Counted from the first letter of the stretch, positions 1-11,554 are shown. The stretch is 22,300 nucleotides of DNA from Hepatocystis sp. ex Piliocolobus tephrosceles (GCA_902459845.2 CABPSV020000219.1:1-22300), one strand, 5' to 3'. Notes: generated by a model from the sequence alone, not told the origin. Made by a program: numbers and translations.

Positions 1-102
1 TTTGTGTTCACTTTTTTGTACCCACTTTTTTGTGTTCACTTTTTTGTACCCACTTTTTTTTTTTTTTTTTTTTAAACTTGTTTACATTAAAAAAAAGAAA
101 AA
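1..102. repeat. 28-bp-class tandem repeat plus poly(T) upstream of SMC2
   Basis: Two near-identical copies of a block made of TTTGTGTTCAC, TTTTTTG and TACCCAC occupy about 1-54. A pure T run follows at about 53-73, then an A-rich leader leads into the SMC2 start codon. The T run extends the T stretch already inside the repeat unit, so the array and homopolymer probably grew together by slippage. It lies where the SMC2 5' UTR or proximal promoter should be. The left edge is cut by the window, so the copy number is a minimum. Confidence 0.8.
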
Positions 103-3100
103 ATGCATATCGAAGAAATAATTTTAGACGGGTTTAAAAGTTACCCAACAAAAACCACGATAGGGCCATTTCACCCCCAATTCAATGCAATTACGGGTCT
201 AAACGGTAGTGGGAAATCAAATGTGTTAGATGCCATTTGTTTTGTTATGGGTATAAATAATTTAAATTTGATTCGAGTAAATCGATTAGATGAATTAATA
301 TATAAACAAGGGCAAGCCGGAATAACAAAAGGAAGTGTAACAATAAAATTTAATAATGAATATAAACCCAGCCCATTACAAGACCCTTATAGGGATATGA
401 AATATATTACGATAACTAGACAAATAGTATTAGGGGGTCGTAATAGATATTTATTAAATAGTCATAATGCGAAACCTAAAGATATAAGTGATTTTTTTCA
501 ATCATTAAAACTAAATATTAATAATCCTCACTTTTTAATTATGCAAGGTAAAATAACAAAAGTAATAAATATGAAACCGATTGATCTTTTAGGTTTAATT
601 GAAGAATCTAGTGGAACTAAATTATATGAAGTGAAAAGAACTAATGCAATTAAATTGATGGTGAAAAAAGAACAAAAATTAAATGAGATTAATAATGTAT
701 TAGTAGAAGAAATAGAACCAACTTTAATAAAATTAAGAAAAGAAAGAGAAGAGTATAATAAATTTGTTGCAAATAATGAAAAAATTGAAAAGTATGGAAA
801 AATGGAAATATCATATAAATATTTAGTAGCTAAAAATATGATGGTAGAAAAGGAAGAGCAAATAGAAGAAGAAAGTAATGAATATAAAGCTTTAGAAAAT
901 GATATAAAAAATATAGAAAAAGAAATTATAAGTTATACAAAAGAAAAAGAAAAATTAATTAAAGAGACAAGTGTTGTTAGTGAACCCATGAAATTATTAA
1001 TAAATGAAAAAGAAGAAACAGAAAAAAAGATTTTACAATTAAAATCTAGTTTAAAAATTGAAAAAAAAGAAAATGAAAAAGAAAAAAAAAAAAAAGAACA
1101 AACAAAGAATGAAATAAAACGTATTGAACAGAAATTATATGATTATGAACATACAGATGAAAAAAATAAAAAAAATTTGAAAGCATATGAAGAAATAAAA
1201 AATAAATTACAATTATTAAAAAATGAATTAAGTGATAAACAGAATACTATAAATTGTTTAATGGGTGCAGGTACAAGTATTGTACCAATAGGATTTGATG
1301 AAAATAATACAGGTATTAATGGTATAGCTCAACCAAGTGGGTCTTTCAGAGAACAACTAAAAAATTATAAATCTAGTTTAAGTCGAACTGAAACATTAAT
1401 AAATAATTTATTGCAAAACAGTAAACATTTTGAAAAAGAAATAATTTCTTTGAAAGAGGAAAAAAAAAAACATGAAAAAGAATCAACTGAAATTAGAAAA
1501 GAACAAGAAGCAGAAGAAAAAAAAAAAATTACATGCGAAAAAGAATTAGAAAAATTAAATGAAAAACATAATGAATTTAAAGATATAGATTTGTTACAAC
1601 GAGAAAAATATAAAATTACAAATGAATTAAATATGTTAGCACAAGAAATACAAATTATGAAAAATGTAATTAATAGTATTAAAGTGGAATATAAAATACC
1701 TAATAATATAAAACCAGGAGATGTATATGGACAAATTTATGAACTTATTAAAATTAAAAAAGATTATGCTAATACAGCATTAGCTATACATTTAATCGTT
1801 GGACATAAGTTATCATATATTCTTGTACATAATAAAGAAGATAGTAAAAGTTTATTTGAATATAATAATTTTTCCAAAAATTCGAAAAGAGTAACTTTAT
1901 TACCATTAGATGATTGTATCATAGGTAGAGACTTAAATGAAAGAAATATAGAAGAGTGTAGAACAAGTATAGGTTTAAAAGGAGATGACAGTAACAATGT
2001 AATGTATTTTTTAGATATAATGGAATATGAACATAAATTAGAAAAATTAGTTAAATATCTTTTTAATGGTACTATTATTTGTTCCAATGTAGAATTGTGT
2101 AAAAAGATAACATTTAATGCTAATAAAAGATTGGCATATCCTACTATTACATTGGAGGGTGATAAGTTTGATGCTTCAGGTAGTATGTCAGGTGGATCAT
2201 GTAAAAATATTAATTTATTTTTATTACATTATGAAAAATATCAAATGAAAAAAATAGAATATAAAGAAAAAGAAGCCAAGTTAAAAGAAATAAATGAAAA
2301 ACTTGATATACTTGAAAAAGCGGATGAACAAAGAAAACAATATAAAAAAGAGTTACAAATTGTTATTAACAATTTAGAAGATATAGGAAAACGTTTCGAA
2401 ACTAGTAAATATGGAAATATATGTAAAAAAATTGAACAATATACAGAAGATATAGAAAAAGGTAGAAACGATTTAAATGCGTTGTATGAAGAACAAAAAC
2501 AATTAACATTAATGATTAAAAAAATAGAAAAAGATTTATCAGAATATGAAAATAATAAAGATAAAAAAGAAGAAGATTTAAAAGAAGCTGTGAAAAATTT
2601 AAAAAATAAAATTAAAAAACTAGAAACAGAAGAAAAAAAAAAAAAAGATGAAATCGACGATGTATTATTACAAATAGAGAATTATAAAAAACAAATGGAG
2701 AAAGAAAATAATGATATAGATACAGCTGATGAAATTATAAAACAAGGAGAAAATAAAATAAATGAATTAGAACAAAATATAGAGACCGAAAATGAAAAAT
2801 TAAAAGAATTAGAATTAAAAATGATAGAACACCAAACCAATTATAGTTCATTTGAAAAAGAAATTAAAGAAATGGTGTTAAAAATAGAAGATTTAGAAAA
2901 TAAAAAAAAAGAAAATATGTTATATTTAAAAAAAATGGAAAACAGTTTAGCAGATTTGAAGAAAGATTTTAAAGCAGCTAGTGATACTGCAAAATATTTA
3001 AGTAGAACTTATGTTTGGCTTGAAACATCAGAAGATTTATTGAGTAAAGAACAAAATACTCCATTCGATTTGAAAAATTTTAAATATGATACTATTCAAA

Positions 3101-4165
3101 AAAAAATACAAGCATTACAAAATGAACAAAATAAATTATCAATAAATATTAATAGAAAAGCAGTTCAAATGTTCGAACAAGTACAAACAGATTATAAAGA
3201 TTTAGTAACAAAAAAAGCACAAGTAGAAGAAGACAAAAAAAAAATACAAGAAGTTATAGCAGACTTGGATGTAAAAAAAAATGAAAGTTTGTTAGCCATG
3301 TTCCAACAAATTAATGAATATTTTCAGGCAATTTTTTCGACGCTCTTAAATAATGCGCAGGCAAAGTTGAGTATAGTGGATGGGGAAATGTCTAATGGGA
3401 TTGAGATGAAGGTATTCAATTTGGAGGTGGTCTCCGTTTCTCGCTTTTTCACATATATACACACATACACACATTTTATACATACATTTGTGTGCACCTG
3501 TTGATCCTTTTTTTTTTTTTTTTCAAGTTTGTTTACAACGTCTATGTTATCCATTTTTTAACTAAACTATTTTATGTATATATGTTCGTATAATATCTAT
3601 ACATATAATATGTACATACACCTACAGACTCGTTCTTATATCCATTCATGACTTATTAATGACTTATTCATGGCATATTCATGGCTTATTTATGGCTTAT
3701 TTATGGCTTATTTATGGCTTATTTATGGCTTATTTATGGCTTTTTTTTTTTTTTTTTTGTTTTTTTTAGATCGCTTTTAATAACAGCTGGAAAGAATCAC
3801 TAACCGAATTAAGTGGGGGACAAAGAAGTCTATTAGCATTGTCATTAATTTTAGCATTACTGAAAGTAAGAACAGTACCTATGTATATTTTAGACGAAAT
3901 CGATGCAGCATTAGATTTGAATCATACTCAGAACATCGGTGATATGATAAGAACACAATTTCCTCATTCACAGTTTATTATTGTTTCATTAAAAGAAGGT
4001 ATGTTTTCACATGCAGATGTTTTATTTAAAATGCGGTTTATCGATGGAATTTCTACTGTTAATAGACATGCATTAGATATAAGAACATGTTCAAATAAAA
4101 AAGAGGTAGTCGTAGATGCCAAAAGAAGGCGAGTGACTGTACATGACAAGGAACCAGATGATTAA
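103..4165 (+). CDS. SMC2: Structural maintenance of chromosomes protein 2 (condensin ATPase), two exons
   Basis: SMC2 pairs with SMC4 as the ATPase core of condensin, which compacts and segregates chromosomes in the nucleus. The CDS is join(103..3411, 3770..4165), 1234 aa; animal SMC2 is about 1200. The N-terminus ([20 protein letters not shown]) aligns with animal SMC2 from residue 1, fixing the start. Visible parts: Walker A GLNGSGKS at 32-39; GQAGITK and [15 protein letters not shown] (Q-loop Q148); first coiled coil about 170-530; hinge about 535-700, with GDVYGQ near 540 and GSMSGGS near 695; returning coiled coil about 700-1060; ABC signature LSGGQ at 1117-1121; Walker B and D-loop [11 protein letters not shown] at 1142-1152; and the C-terminal [14 protein letters not shown] segment. 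The junction [16 protein letters not shown] restores the family sequence in phase 0. The head therefore looks complete. SMC2 rather than SMC4 is supported by the N-terminus, the hinge and the C-terminal head. Confidence 0.97.
3412..3769 (+). other. SMC2 intron
   Basis: This 358-bp phase-0 intron has donor AAG/GTATTC and acceptor TTTTTTTAG/ATC after a long pyrimidine tract. Splicing here is required to join the coiled coil to the signature and Walker B motifs. Reading through instead gives a stop at 3502-3504 and a protein without those motifs. The intron holds an 11-bp tandem repeat (listed separately). Confidence 0.93.
3648..3758 (+). repeat. 11-bp minisatellite ending in poly(T), inside SMC2 intron
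   Basis: About nine copies of ATGGCTTATTT, degenerate at the left (ATGACTTATTA, ATGGCATATTC) and perfect at the right. They run directly into an 18-nt T run just before the splice acceptor. Increasing homogeneity toward the homopolymer suggests the newest copies are on the right. The array sits where the polypyrimidine tract and branch point would be. Confidence 0.9.
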
Positions 4166-4254
4166 TTAAGCGCATAAATACGTATACATACATATGACGG
4201 TTTATACGTATATCTATAGTATTTTTCAATATATAGAAAAAAAAAACAAAATAT

Positions 4255-4485
4255 AACATAATGGAATAGACAAAAAAATATAACATAATGGAATAGACAA
4301 AAAAATAAAACATAATGGAATAGACAAAAAAATATAACATAATGGAATAGACAAAAAAATAAAACATAATGGAATAGACAAAAAATATAACATAATGGAA
4401 TAGACAAAAAAATATAACATAATGGAATAGACAAAAAAATAAAACATAATGGAATAGACAAAAAAATAAAACATAATGGAATAGA

Positions 4486-4518
<33 letters not shown>
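4255..4518. repeat. 27-bp minisatellite (9 units) followed by A30
   Basis: Nine units of 27 bp, each containing AACATAATGGAATAGAC followed by an A-rich spacer. The spacer varies mainly between ATAT and AAAA variants and in A number. The last unit passes directly into a pure A run at about 4489-4518. Because 27 is a multiple of three, all minus-strand frames stay open over the array and give a repeated nine-residue pattern; this is not evidence of coding. Confidence 0.92.
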
Positions 4519-4519
<1 letters not shown>

Positions 4520-5060
4520 GGTTATGTTTTTGCTCTTAGTCAATGATTTCATTTTTAAATAAATAAAAAAGAAAACAGTTTGTAATAAATTAATTCATAT
4601 CACAAACACTTGTGATATCAGGTTATAAATATCTATAAATTTTTTTTAGTTTATGTACATTTTTGCATGCATATATATATATAAACGTATTACAAAAGGG
4701 TAAGAGAAATTAAATTTTAACATTACATGTATACACTTGGCTAAAAATAAAAGTGTTATACATATTCATATGTATAATGGTACTAACAAATTTATTTTTA
4801 AACACAAAAAAAAAAAAAAAATAAAATAAAATAATAATTAAATAATATAGATATGTTTGCACATTTTTTCATACATACATACGTACATATATATATATAT
4901 ATATATGTGCTTTAAAGACATTTGCACGAGTTTATTACACAATGTAAGCACGCTGATGTAATACGCACCTAGAACTTTTTATGTGTGTATATTTTTTTGC
5001 CACTCTAACAAATATACACAACACTATGATAATTAATAAAACAAAATGAAAAAATTTAAA

Positions 5061-5128
5061 CAATGTAAAAAATGTAAACAATGTAAAAAATGTAAACAAT
5101 GTAAAAAATGTAAACAATGTAAAAAATT
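5061..5128. repeat. 18-bp tandem repeat
   Basis: About four copies of CAATGTAAAAAATGTAAA, itself a doubled 9-mer, followed by degenerate A-rich copies to about 5165. It lies just downstream of the acyltransferase stop codon, within its likely 3' UTR. Confidence 0.85.
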
Positions 5129-5233
5129 TTAAAAAGGAAAAAATGTAAAAAATGTAAAAAGTAATAAAAAATGTTTTAAATTACAAATATAAATAACATA
5201 TTTTTGGTAGTACATGAACAAGTGAGAAAAAAA

Positions 5234-6493
5234 TTATATAATTTGTTTATATAAATTATTAACATAATTATAAAAGTTTGTTGTTATATCATTTTTATTT
5301 TTTTCAGAATATATTTCAAGCATGTCTTCTCCTAAATTTATACCTATAGGAGAATAAGAACACGTTCTTTGTTTTTCTATTTCATCAACATCTATTGAGT
5401 TGGGAGGTGGACATATATTGTACGTGTTTAAAGCCATTCCAACAAAATGTGTTTTAATTTTAGATCTTTTTGCAAATATAAGAAACATTTGTATAATTTT
5501 TTTATCAAATGAACCAATTGGGATTGATTCATTTGTTCGTTTTCGATCTCGACCTCCATGAGGTGCAAACCAGATGATTTGTTTTCCTTTACTTAATAAA
5601 TTATTTAAAGTGTTAAGAGATTTAAGATTAAATGCTGTTTTTTCTTCTTTTAAATGTGGTGGGTAATCTATATACTTTTTGGAATAAATACAAAGTAAAT
5701 TGGTTGCTACACTAAATGGTTTTGATAAAGGATCATTTCTTATTTTATGACCTCCTATAAAAATTATATTTTTTGCAATATCTTCAGCATTATTAGTATG
5801 AAAAAACATTTTAATTATATTTGCATCTGTTTCTATATGATGATTACTTAATATAAATACATTTTCATTATTTTTTAACCAATTTTTTATTTTAGTAATA
5901 TTTGGGATACCAATAAATTTGGACGCTTTTTGATTTATAAGAGGTAACCAAAAATCTAACGACCAGTTGTATAAACTTAAATCGTATTTATGTAAATTAT
6001 CAAATATATAATTTCTATATTTTTTAAAGGCATTAAAAAATGTTAAATAATTATATACAAAGGTTTGAGGTGTACATGTTTTATGTTTTTTTATTTCTTT
6101 GTAATATTGTTTTAAAAATCCGTCAAACGTATTCAAATTATCAATATAATCTAAATGCTCTTTTTTTTTTTTTTCTAATTCGGCATAAATCGCATCATAT
6201 GCTTCTTCATATGTATTTATCTTCGATATTAAATCATTTGTTTTTGTATAATCATAATATACATTACATAATTTGGTGGTATGCTTTTGGGAATTATCAA
6301 TATTATTAATTGTGATATTATATATAATTTTTTTTTTTACTTTATTTTTATGACGAAATTTATTATTATGTTCATACGTAAACAAATTATTTTTAATATA
6401 ATAAAATGATTTATTTTTTAAATTCACTGTAATAATTGTTTGGGGAATAATTAACAATAAAATGGTGATAAATGAACAACCATAACTATACAT
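5234..6493 (-). CDS. G3apiGPAT: Apicoplast glycerol-3-phosphate acyltransferase (plastid ATS1 type)
   Basis: It is predicted to add the first acyl chain to sn-glycerol-3-phosphate, giving lysophosphatidate in the apicoplast, the entry step to phosphatidate made from plastid fatty acids. One uninterrupted 419-aa frame. Residues 1-22 are a hydrophobic signal peptide. A basic, Asn/Lys-rich stretch of roughly 25-75 serves as transit peptide, the two-part apicoplast leader. The catalytic domain has the NHx4D motif as NHHIETD at 217-223, GGHKIRNDPLSKPFS at 247-261, NLLCIYSKK at 265-273, and APHGGRDR at 310-317 (glycerol-phosphate binding block), then SIPIGSFD. These blocks match plant chloroplast GPATs better than ER GPATs. 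The start is the first ATG, and the leader begins there. It shares its upstream region with ferredoxin. The symbol is from memory of the P. falciparum gene. Confidence 0.93.
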   Translation of the reverse strand: MYSYGCSFITILLLIIPQTIITVNLKNKSFYYIKNNLFTYEHNNKFRHKNKVKKKIIYNITINNIDNSQKHTTKLCNVYYDYTKTNDLISKINTYEEAYDAIYAELEKKKKEHLDYIDNLNTFDGFLKQYYKEIKKHKTCTPQTFVYNYLTFFNAFKKYRNYIFDNLHKYDLSLYNWSLDFWLPLINQKASKFIGIPNITKIKNWLKNNENVFILSNHHIETDANIIKMFFHTNNAEDIAKNIIFIGGHKIRNDPLSKPFSVATNLLCIYSKKYIDYPPHLKEEKTAFNLKSLNTLNNLLSKGKQIIWFAPHGGRDRKRTNESIPIGSFDKKIIQMFLIFAKRSKIKTHFVGMALNTYNICPPPNSIDVDEIEKQRTCSYSPIGINLGEDMLEIYSEKNKNDITTNFYNYVNNLYKQII

Positions 6494-6592
6494 TTTTATG
6501 GAAACTGATAAATGAGAGATGAGTAAGTGATGAATGGGTTATATGTATAAGTGTAAAAATAAGTGAACACAAAACATAAAGCATGAAGTAGA

Positions 6593-6833
6593 TTCCCCTT
6601 TTTTTTTGTCCCCCTTTTTTTTTGTTCCCCTTTTTTTTTGTTCCTCTTTTTTTTTGTTACTCTTTTTTTTTGTTCCTCTTTTTTTTTGTTCCTCTTTTTT
6701 TTTGTTCCTCTTTTTTTTTGTTCCTCTTTTTTTTTGTTCCCCTTTTTTTTTGTTACTCTTTTTTTTTGTTACTCTTTTTTTTTGTTCCTCTTTTTTTTTG
6801 TTCCTCTTTTTTTTTGTTCCTCTTTTTTTTTGT

Positions 6834-6891
<58 letters not shown>
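6593..6891. repeat. 16-bp minisatellite (16 units) ending in T53
   Basis: The G positions step by exactly 16 from 6608 to 6832. The consensus is TTCCTCTTTTTTTTTG, with TCCCC, TTCCCC and TTACTC variants. The array passes into an uninterrupted T run at 6839-6891. It begins about 100 bp upstream of the acyltransferase ATG, so in the sense of that gene it reads as poly(A) followed by GAGGAAC-A9 units. Confidence 0.93.
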
Positions 6892-6893
<2 letters not shown>

Positions 6894-7139
6894 CATGCGC
6901 GGTTGTTCAAACACAAAAAATGGTATTTACATATATGTATACTTATCCTCAAGTAAAAGTAGTATTTATATATATATGTATATGTTTAGATGTATATATT
7001 CTATTATCACGTTTTTATAGCGCATGATTTGTTTATTTTTTTTATTCTGTTAGTTTTTTTTATATAATAGTTCCTTATTACTTTTTTAAAACTTGAAATT
7101 TTTTTAAAAACTCGGAATACAATAATAATTTTTACTCTG

Positions 7140-7299
7140 CTTTATTGTTTGCATACTTAATTGTTAGCATACTTTGTTGTTTCTATGCTTTATCGTTTGC
7201 ATGCTTAATTTTTTGCATGCTTTATTGCTTACATGTTTTATTGCTTACAAGTTTTATTGCTTACAAGTTTTATTGCTTACATGTTTTATTGTTGACATG
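7140..7299. repeat. Degenerate 16-bp array (10 units)
   Basis: Ten consecutive units of exactly 16 bp with consensus YTTTATTGYTTRCATG. Units 1-5 are diverged; units 6-10 are nearly identical. No indels break the phase. Several units carry GCATG or TGCATGC. The divergence suggests an older array than the T-rich one nearby. Confidence 0.88.
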
Positions 7300-7315
7300 A
7301 CTTTATTGTTGATTT

Positions 7316-7407
7316 GCTTATGTGTTTAAGTGATTAAATGTTTAAGTGATTAAATGTTGAAGTGATTAAAATTTCAAGTGATTAAAATTTCAAGTGATTA
7401 AATATTT
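7316..7407. repeat. Second degenerate 16-bp array (about 5.5 units)
   Basis: Units are GATTAAATGTTTAAGT, GATTAAATGTTGAAGT and two of GATTAAAATTTCAAGT, with partial copies at each end. The period is again 16 bp, but the sequence is unrelated to the two neighbouring arrays. Confidence 0.87.
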
Positions 7408-7860
7408 GTTTTATTTTTTATTTTTTATTTTTCTTCATTCCGTTTTGTGAACATTTTGTTTAATATTACCATATTATATGGTTATTCATTGAATTTTTAT
7501 TTGTGTGTAACAACATTTTGTTTTATGTTTTATTAAACAAAAAATGAAATAATTTTTTATTATTATTATTTTTTTTTTTTAATAACCCCAGCCTCTTTTT
7601 GTAAGAAAAAAAAAAAGAAAAAAAAAGATACATTAATAAAAACGTACGTTTATGTCTTGTTCTATTCTCCCATCGTGTTTACGTATGTTTGTTTTATTAT
7701 TTTTATTTTTGTAAAAAATTTAAGAATAAAGGTTTATAAATACTAGTAAAACATTTTTTTTTGTACAAATATTTTATTCATTGATCACAATTAATTTACA
7801 AATAATGTTACTTGTTAAAATTATTGAGAAGGCAACGTTTGAATTAAGTTGAAAGCCCAA

Positions 7861-7904
<44 letters not shown>

Positions 7905-8101
7905 ATCGTAAATATTGCTCATAAAGTTGTAAGTATTTTTTTACTCCATATAAATAACTTATTTTTTTTGTTTACTATTTAAAATTTTTTTCTTAAAAAC
8001 TGACAATATCTATTTTAGGATATATAAAAAAGCAATTTTTCTTATTTTTATTTTAACACGTAATAATGGTTTTGGAATAAAACAAATTCGGGAAAAAGTG
8101 C

Positions 8102-8154
<53 letters not shown>

Positions 8155-8470
8155 GTACATATTAATACATATTTAAACGTATCATAAAACTGGTAAAGAT
8201 ACTTTCTAATCACAAATAGTCCTAATAATTTATATTTTTCATTGTTACTATAAATATTTTTTTTTTTTTTTTTTTTTTTTTTGTTGTTCTTACAGCATCA
8301 GTATATAATAAAAATGCATCTCAAAAATTTAACATTATGTAGTATATATATGTATAAATATATAATCATTTAAAAGTTCAATTCGCGCAGTTTAAGAATA
8401 TAAATATAAGTATGTATAAACCATTTACATATTGGTAATAATCCGCAAAAACACGCTAATTGATGAGCCC

Positions 8471-8510
<40 letters not shown>

Positions 8511-8567
8511 ATATATATATATATATATATATACATATAAATATATATATAATTATAATAATAGTAA

Positions 8568-9176
<609 letters not shown>

Positions 9177-9982
9177 AACTACACATATATATATATATAT
9201 ATATATATTACAACTTTGTTAATATATTTAAAACAAGGCAGTCGAAGGGACATATGTTCATATGTACATGTACATGTGCACACACATAACTATAAACTTT
9301 AGTTGAGAAAAAAAAAAACCAGACAAAATAAATAAAAAAATTAATTTAAGTAATAAAACGCGCGAGTAACCGTAACTGTAACCCTTTAATGTGCCATTTA
9401 AATGTATATTTTTATTTTTTTAGTGATGGAAAAAAAAAGGCTTTAATGGACAAATAGTAGGATGTAATATTACATATTGTTTTACATTTTTTATGAAATT
9501 TGTGAGAGATAAGGTTTTTTTTTTTTTACACCCATATATATTGTATATATATTTGTTTTTATAATCCTTCTTTAATCATAAAAAAATGATCTAATCGATT
9601 TGCTAGAAGAAATAAAATAAGATACATCAGATTTCAGACAGAGAATACATTTTTAAACGCATAATTATATATAACATGACAAACGATTAACCGCACTAAG
9701 AATATACATATACACAACGAATACATATATGAATTGTGTATAATTGTTATATGTCAGTTATTAATCCATGTTTATATATTAGTTTGTTTACTCGTGTATA
9801 CATTATTTATACATACGTATATACCTATATAAATATTACATATGTTTTCAGCTTGTGAATATAGTGCACTTACTGCACACGTTATTTTTTTATTAATAAA
9901 AAAAAAAATAAAATAAAAAATAACAAATTAACAAATTAAACAAATTAACAAATTAATAAATTAAACAAATTAAACAAATTAA

Positions 9983-10052
9983 ACAGTTTACACAATTTAA
10001 ACAGTTTACACAATTTAAACAGTTTACACAATTTAAACAGTTTACACAATTG
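9983..10052. repeat. 18-bp tandem repeat
   Basis: About four copies of ACAGTTTACACAATTTAA, following a shorter run of degenerate AAATTAAC-like 8-mers that starts near 9924. Non-coding on both strands. Confidence 0.85.
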
Positions 10053-10182
10053 AAAACATTGTGAATGAACGAAATAAAAGATGTAAAAAAATTAAATCAA
10101 ATAATGTAGGCTCCTACTTTTATAAAAAAACTTTTGTATTTTAAGCTGTTAAATTATATATAAGTATTTTTTTTTTTTTTTT

Positions 10183-10305
10183 TCACATTATAAAATAATA
10201 TTTATAATATATTACCAAACAATAGTTACAATAATAACAATTCGTGGGCGACATTTGATTTTTTTCTTTTTTATATGATCTATGAATAGTTCCGGGTAAG
10301 TTCAT
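10183..10305 (-). CDS. Doubtful 40-residue ORF
   Basis: A minus-strand frame starting at ATG 10305-10303 begins MNLPGTIHRSYKKEKNQ, followed by SPTNCYYCNYC and a hydrophobic, Tyr/Ile-rich tail. This core is less repetitive and more mixed in composition than anything else in the 2.7-kb gap, and two CxxC-like spacings (CYYC, CNYC) stand out. The upstream part of the frame is only (AT)n-encoded Tyr/Ile repeats, so it was left out. It could be a small protein, one exon of a spliced gene (a GTAATA donor-like site follows the Cys motif) or chance. No family is recognised. Confidence 0.2.
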   Translation of the reverse strand: MNLPGTIHRSYKKEKNQMSPTNCYYCNYCLVIYYKYYFIM

Positions 10306-10383
10306 TATCTTGTCATTTTGTAAAATGCATATATAACTTATATGTGTATGCATATAAACCTTTTTATGTAGCAGTAACATGTG

Positions 10384-10433
<50 letters not shown>

Positions 10434-11510
10434 TGTGCAACGAAGTGAAAGAACAAATATAAACAATTTGACAAAAACAAATTATTATAATATAAAACGA
10501 AGAATCAAGTTAAGGATTGCAAAAATGAAAGTTTAAAATAACATTTTCAAAAGTGAATAAATTAAAAAAAAAAAATAAAATAAAATAAAATAAAATAAAA
10601 ACGTAATTATATTTCTTATTCCTACTGAAAAGTGTTCATGTTAGTACGTTGATTAAATTTGCACATATTATATATGTATATAATGACACTGTTTAAATGT
10701 TTGTATGTGCGATAATATATGTGCATTTAAACAAATGTAAAAAAAAGAAAAAACAGCGCACGCAACATATTGACCAATTTTTTTTTTTTTTTTTTTGTTC
10801 TATGAACGTTTATACTGATAAACACACATAGTTCTATGTTCACCACTGATACGTTTATACATAGTTATATATATATATGAAAAGAGTTATGTGATTATAC
10901 AATTATTTTATGTTGATGCATCTTTATGTCAAAATTGTTAATGTTGTTTGAAAAAAAAAAAAAAGAAACCAGTACGCATTGTTATACAACTATGTAGATA
11001 TATATATATATATATATGTGAAGTGCTGTCACATTAATAATTTTTTTAAGAAAAATAACTGTAGAAACTTTTTTTTTTTTAAATTGATATATACGTGTTA
11101 ACATATATATATTTACATATTTATATTTATTCATTCATTTACTCATTCATTTACATGTGTTTATATTTTTATTTATGCGCCAATTTGTCAAACCCTTTAA
11201 ATATTATTTGTCTTTTCTTTTTACCAATTTTTATATACGAAAATTTGAAACAGGAGTGTATGGTTTTATTTATTTAAAAAAAAAAAGCAAAAAAAAAAAA
11301 AAAAAAAAAAGTTTTACCTTAATTTAGCTTGGATTTATTTTTGCCTTTTAAAAGATATATTAATTTATAGTTTTATTATGTTATAGTTTTTTTTATTTAC
11401 TACACATAGTTTTTTAGTTTTGTTTGTGTGTAGTTTTTTAGTTTTGTTGTATATAGTCTTTTAGTTTTATAAATTCAGTTTACCTACGGTATAACAGCTT
11501 TGTATGTATG

Positions 11511-11554
<44 letters not shown>

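Larger units (their letters stand above)
4166..5233. other. Intergenic region between converging SMC2 and acyltransferase genes
   Basis: This region contains the 3' ends and downstream flanks of both neighbours. It holds a 27-bp minisatellite with poly(A) (listed separately), short A tracts, one palindromic TGCATGCA at 4664-4671, an (AT)n stretch near 4883-4904 and an 18-bp repeat at 5061-5128. No open frame looks like protein; the long minus-strand frames over the minisatellite only translate the repeat. Confidence 0.8.

Noticed and set aside
3412..3504. SMC2 ending at the stop in 3504
   Set aside because: That end lacks the LSGGQ signature and Walker B. Splicing 3411/3770 restores the family sequence in phase.
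4059..4552. Three long minus-strand frames with a repeated VYSIMFYFF-like pattern
   Set aside because: They are translations of the 27-bp minisatellite in all frames, with no start context, domain or non-repetitive part.
4862..5233. Centromere-like AT-rich DNA
   Set aside because: Plasmodium centromeres span about 2-4 kb of nearly pure AT. No stretch in this window is both that long and that extreme.
6606..7027. Phe-rich plus-strand frames of 116-132 residues
   Set aside because: They come from the 16-bp T-rich array and T53. The composition is only Phe, Leu, Val, Pro, Cys and Ser repeats.
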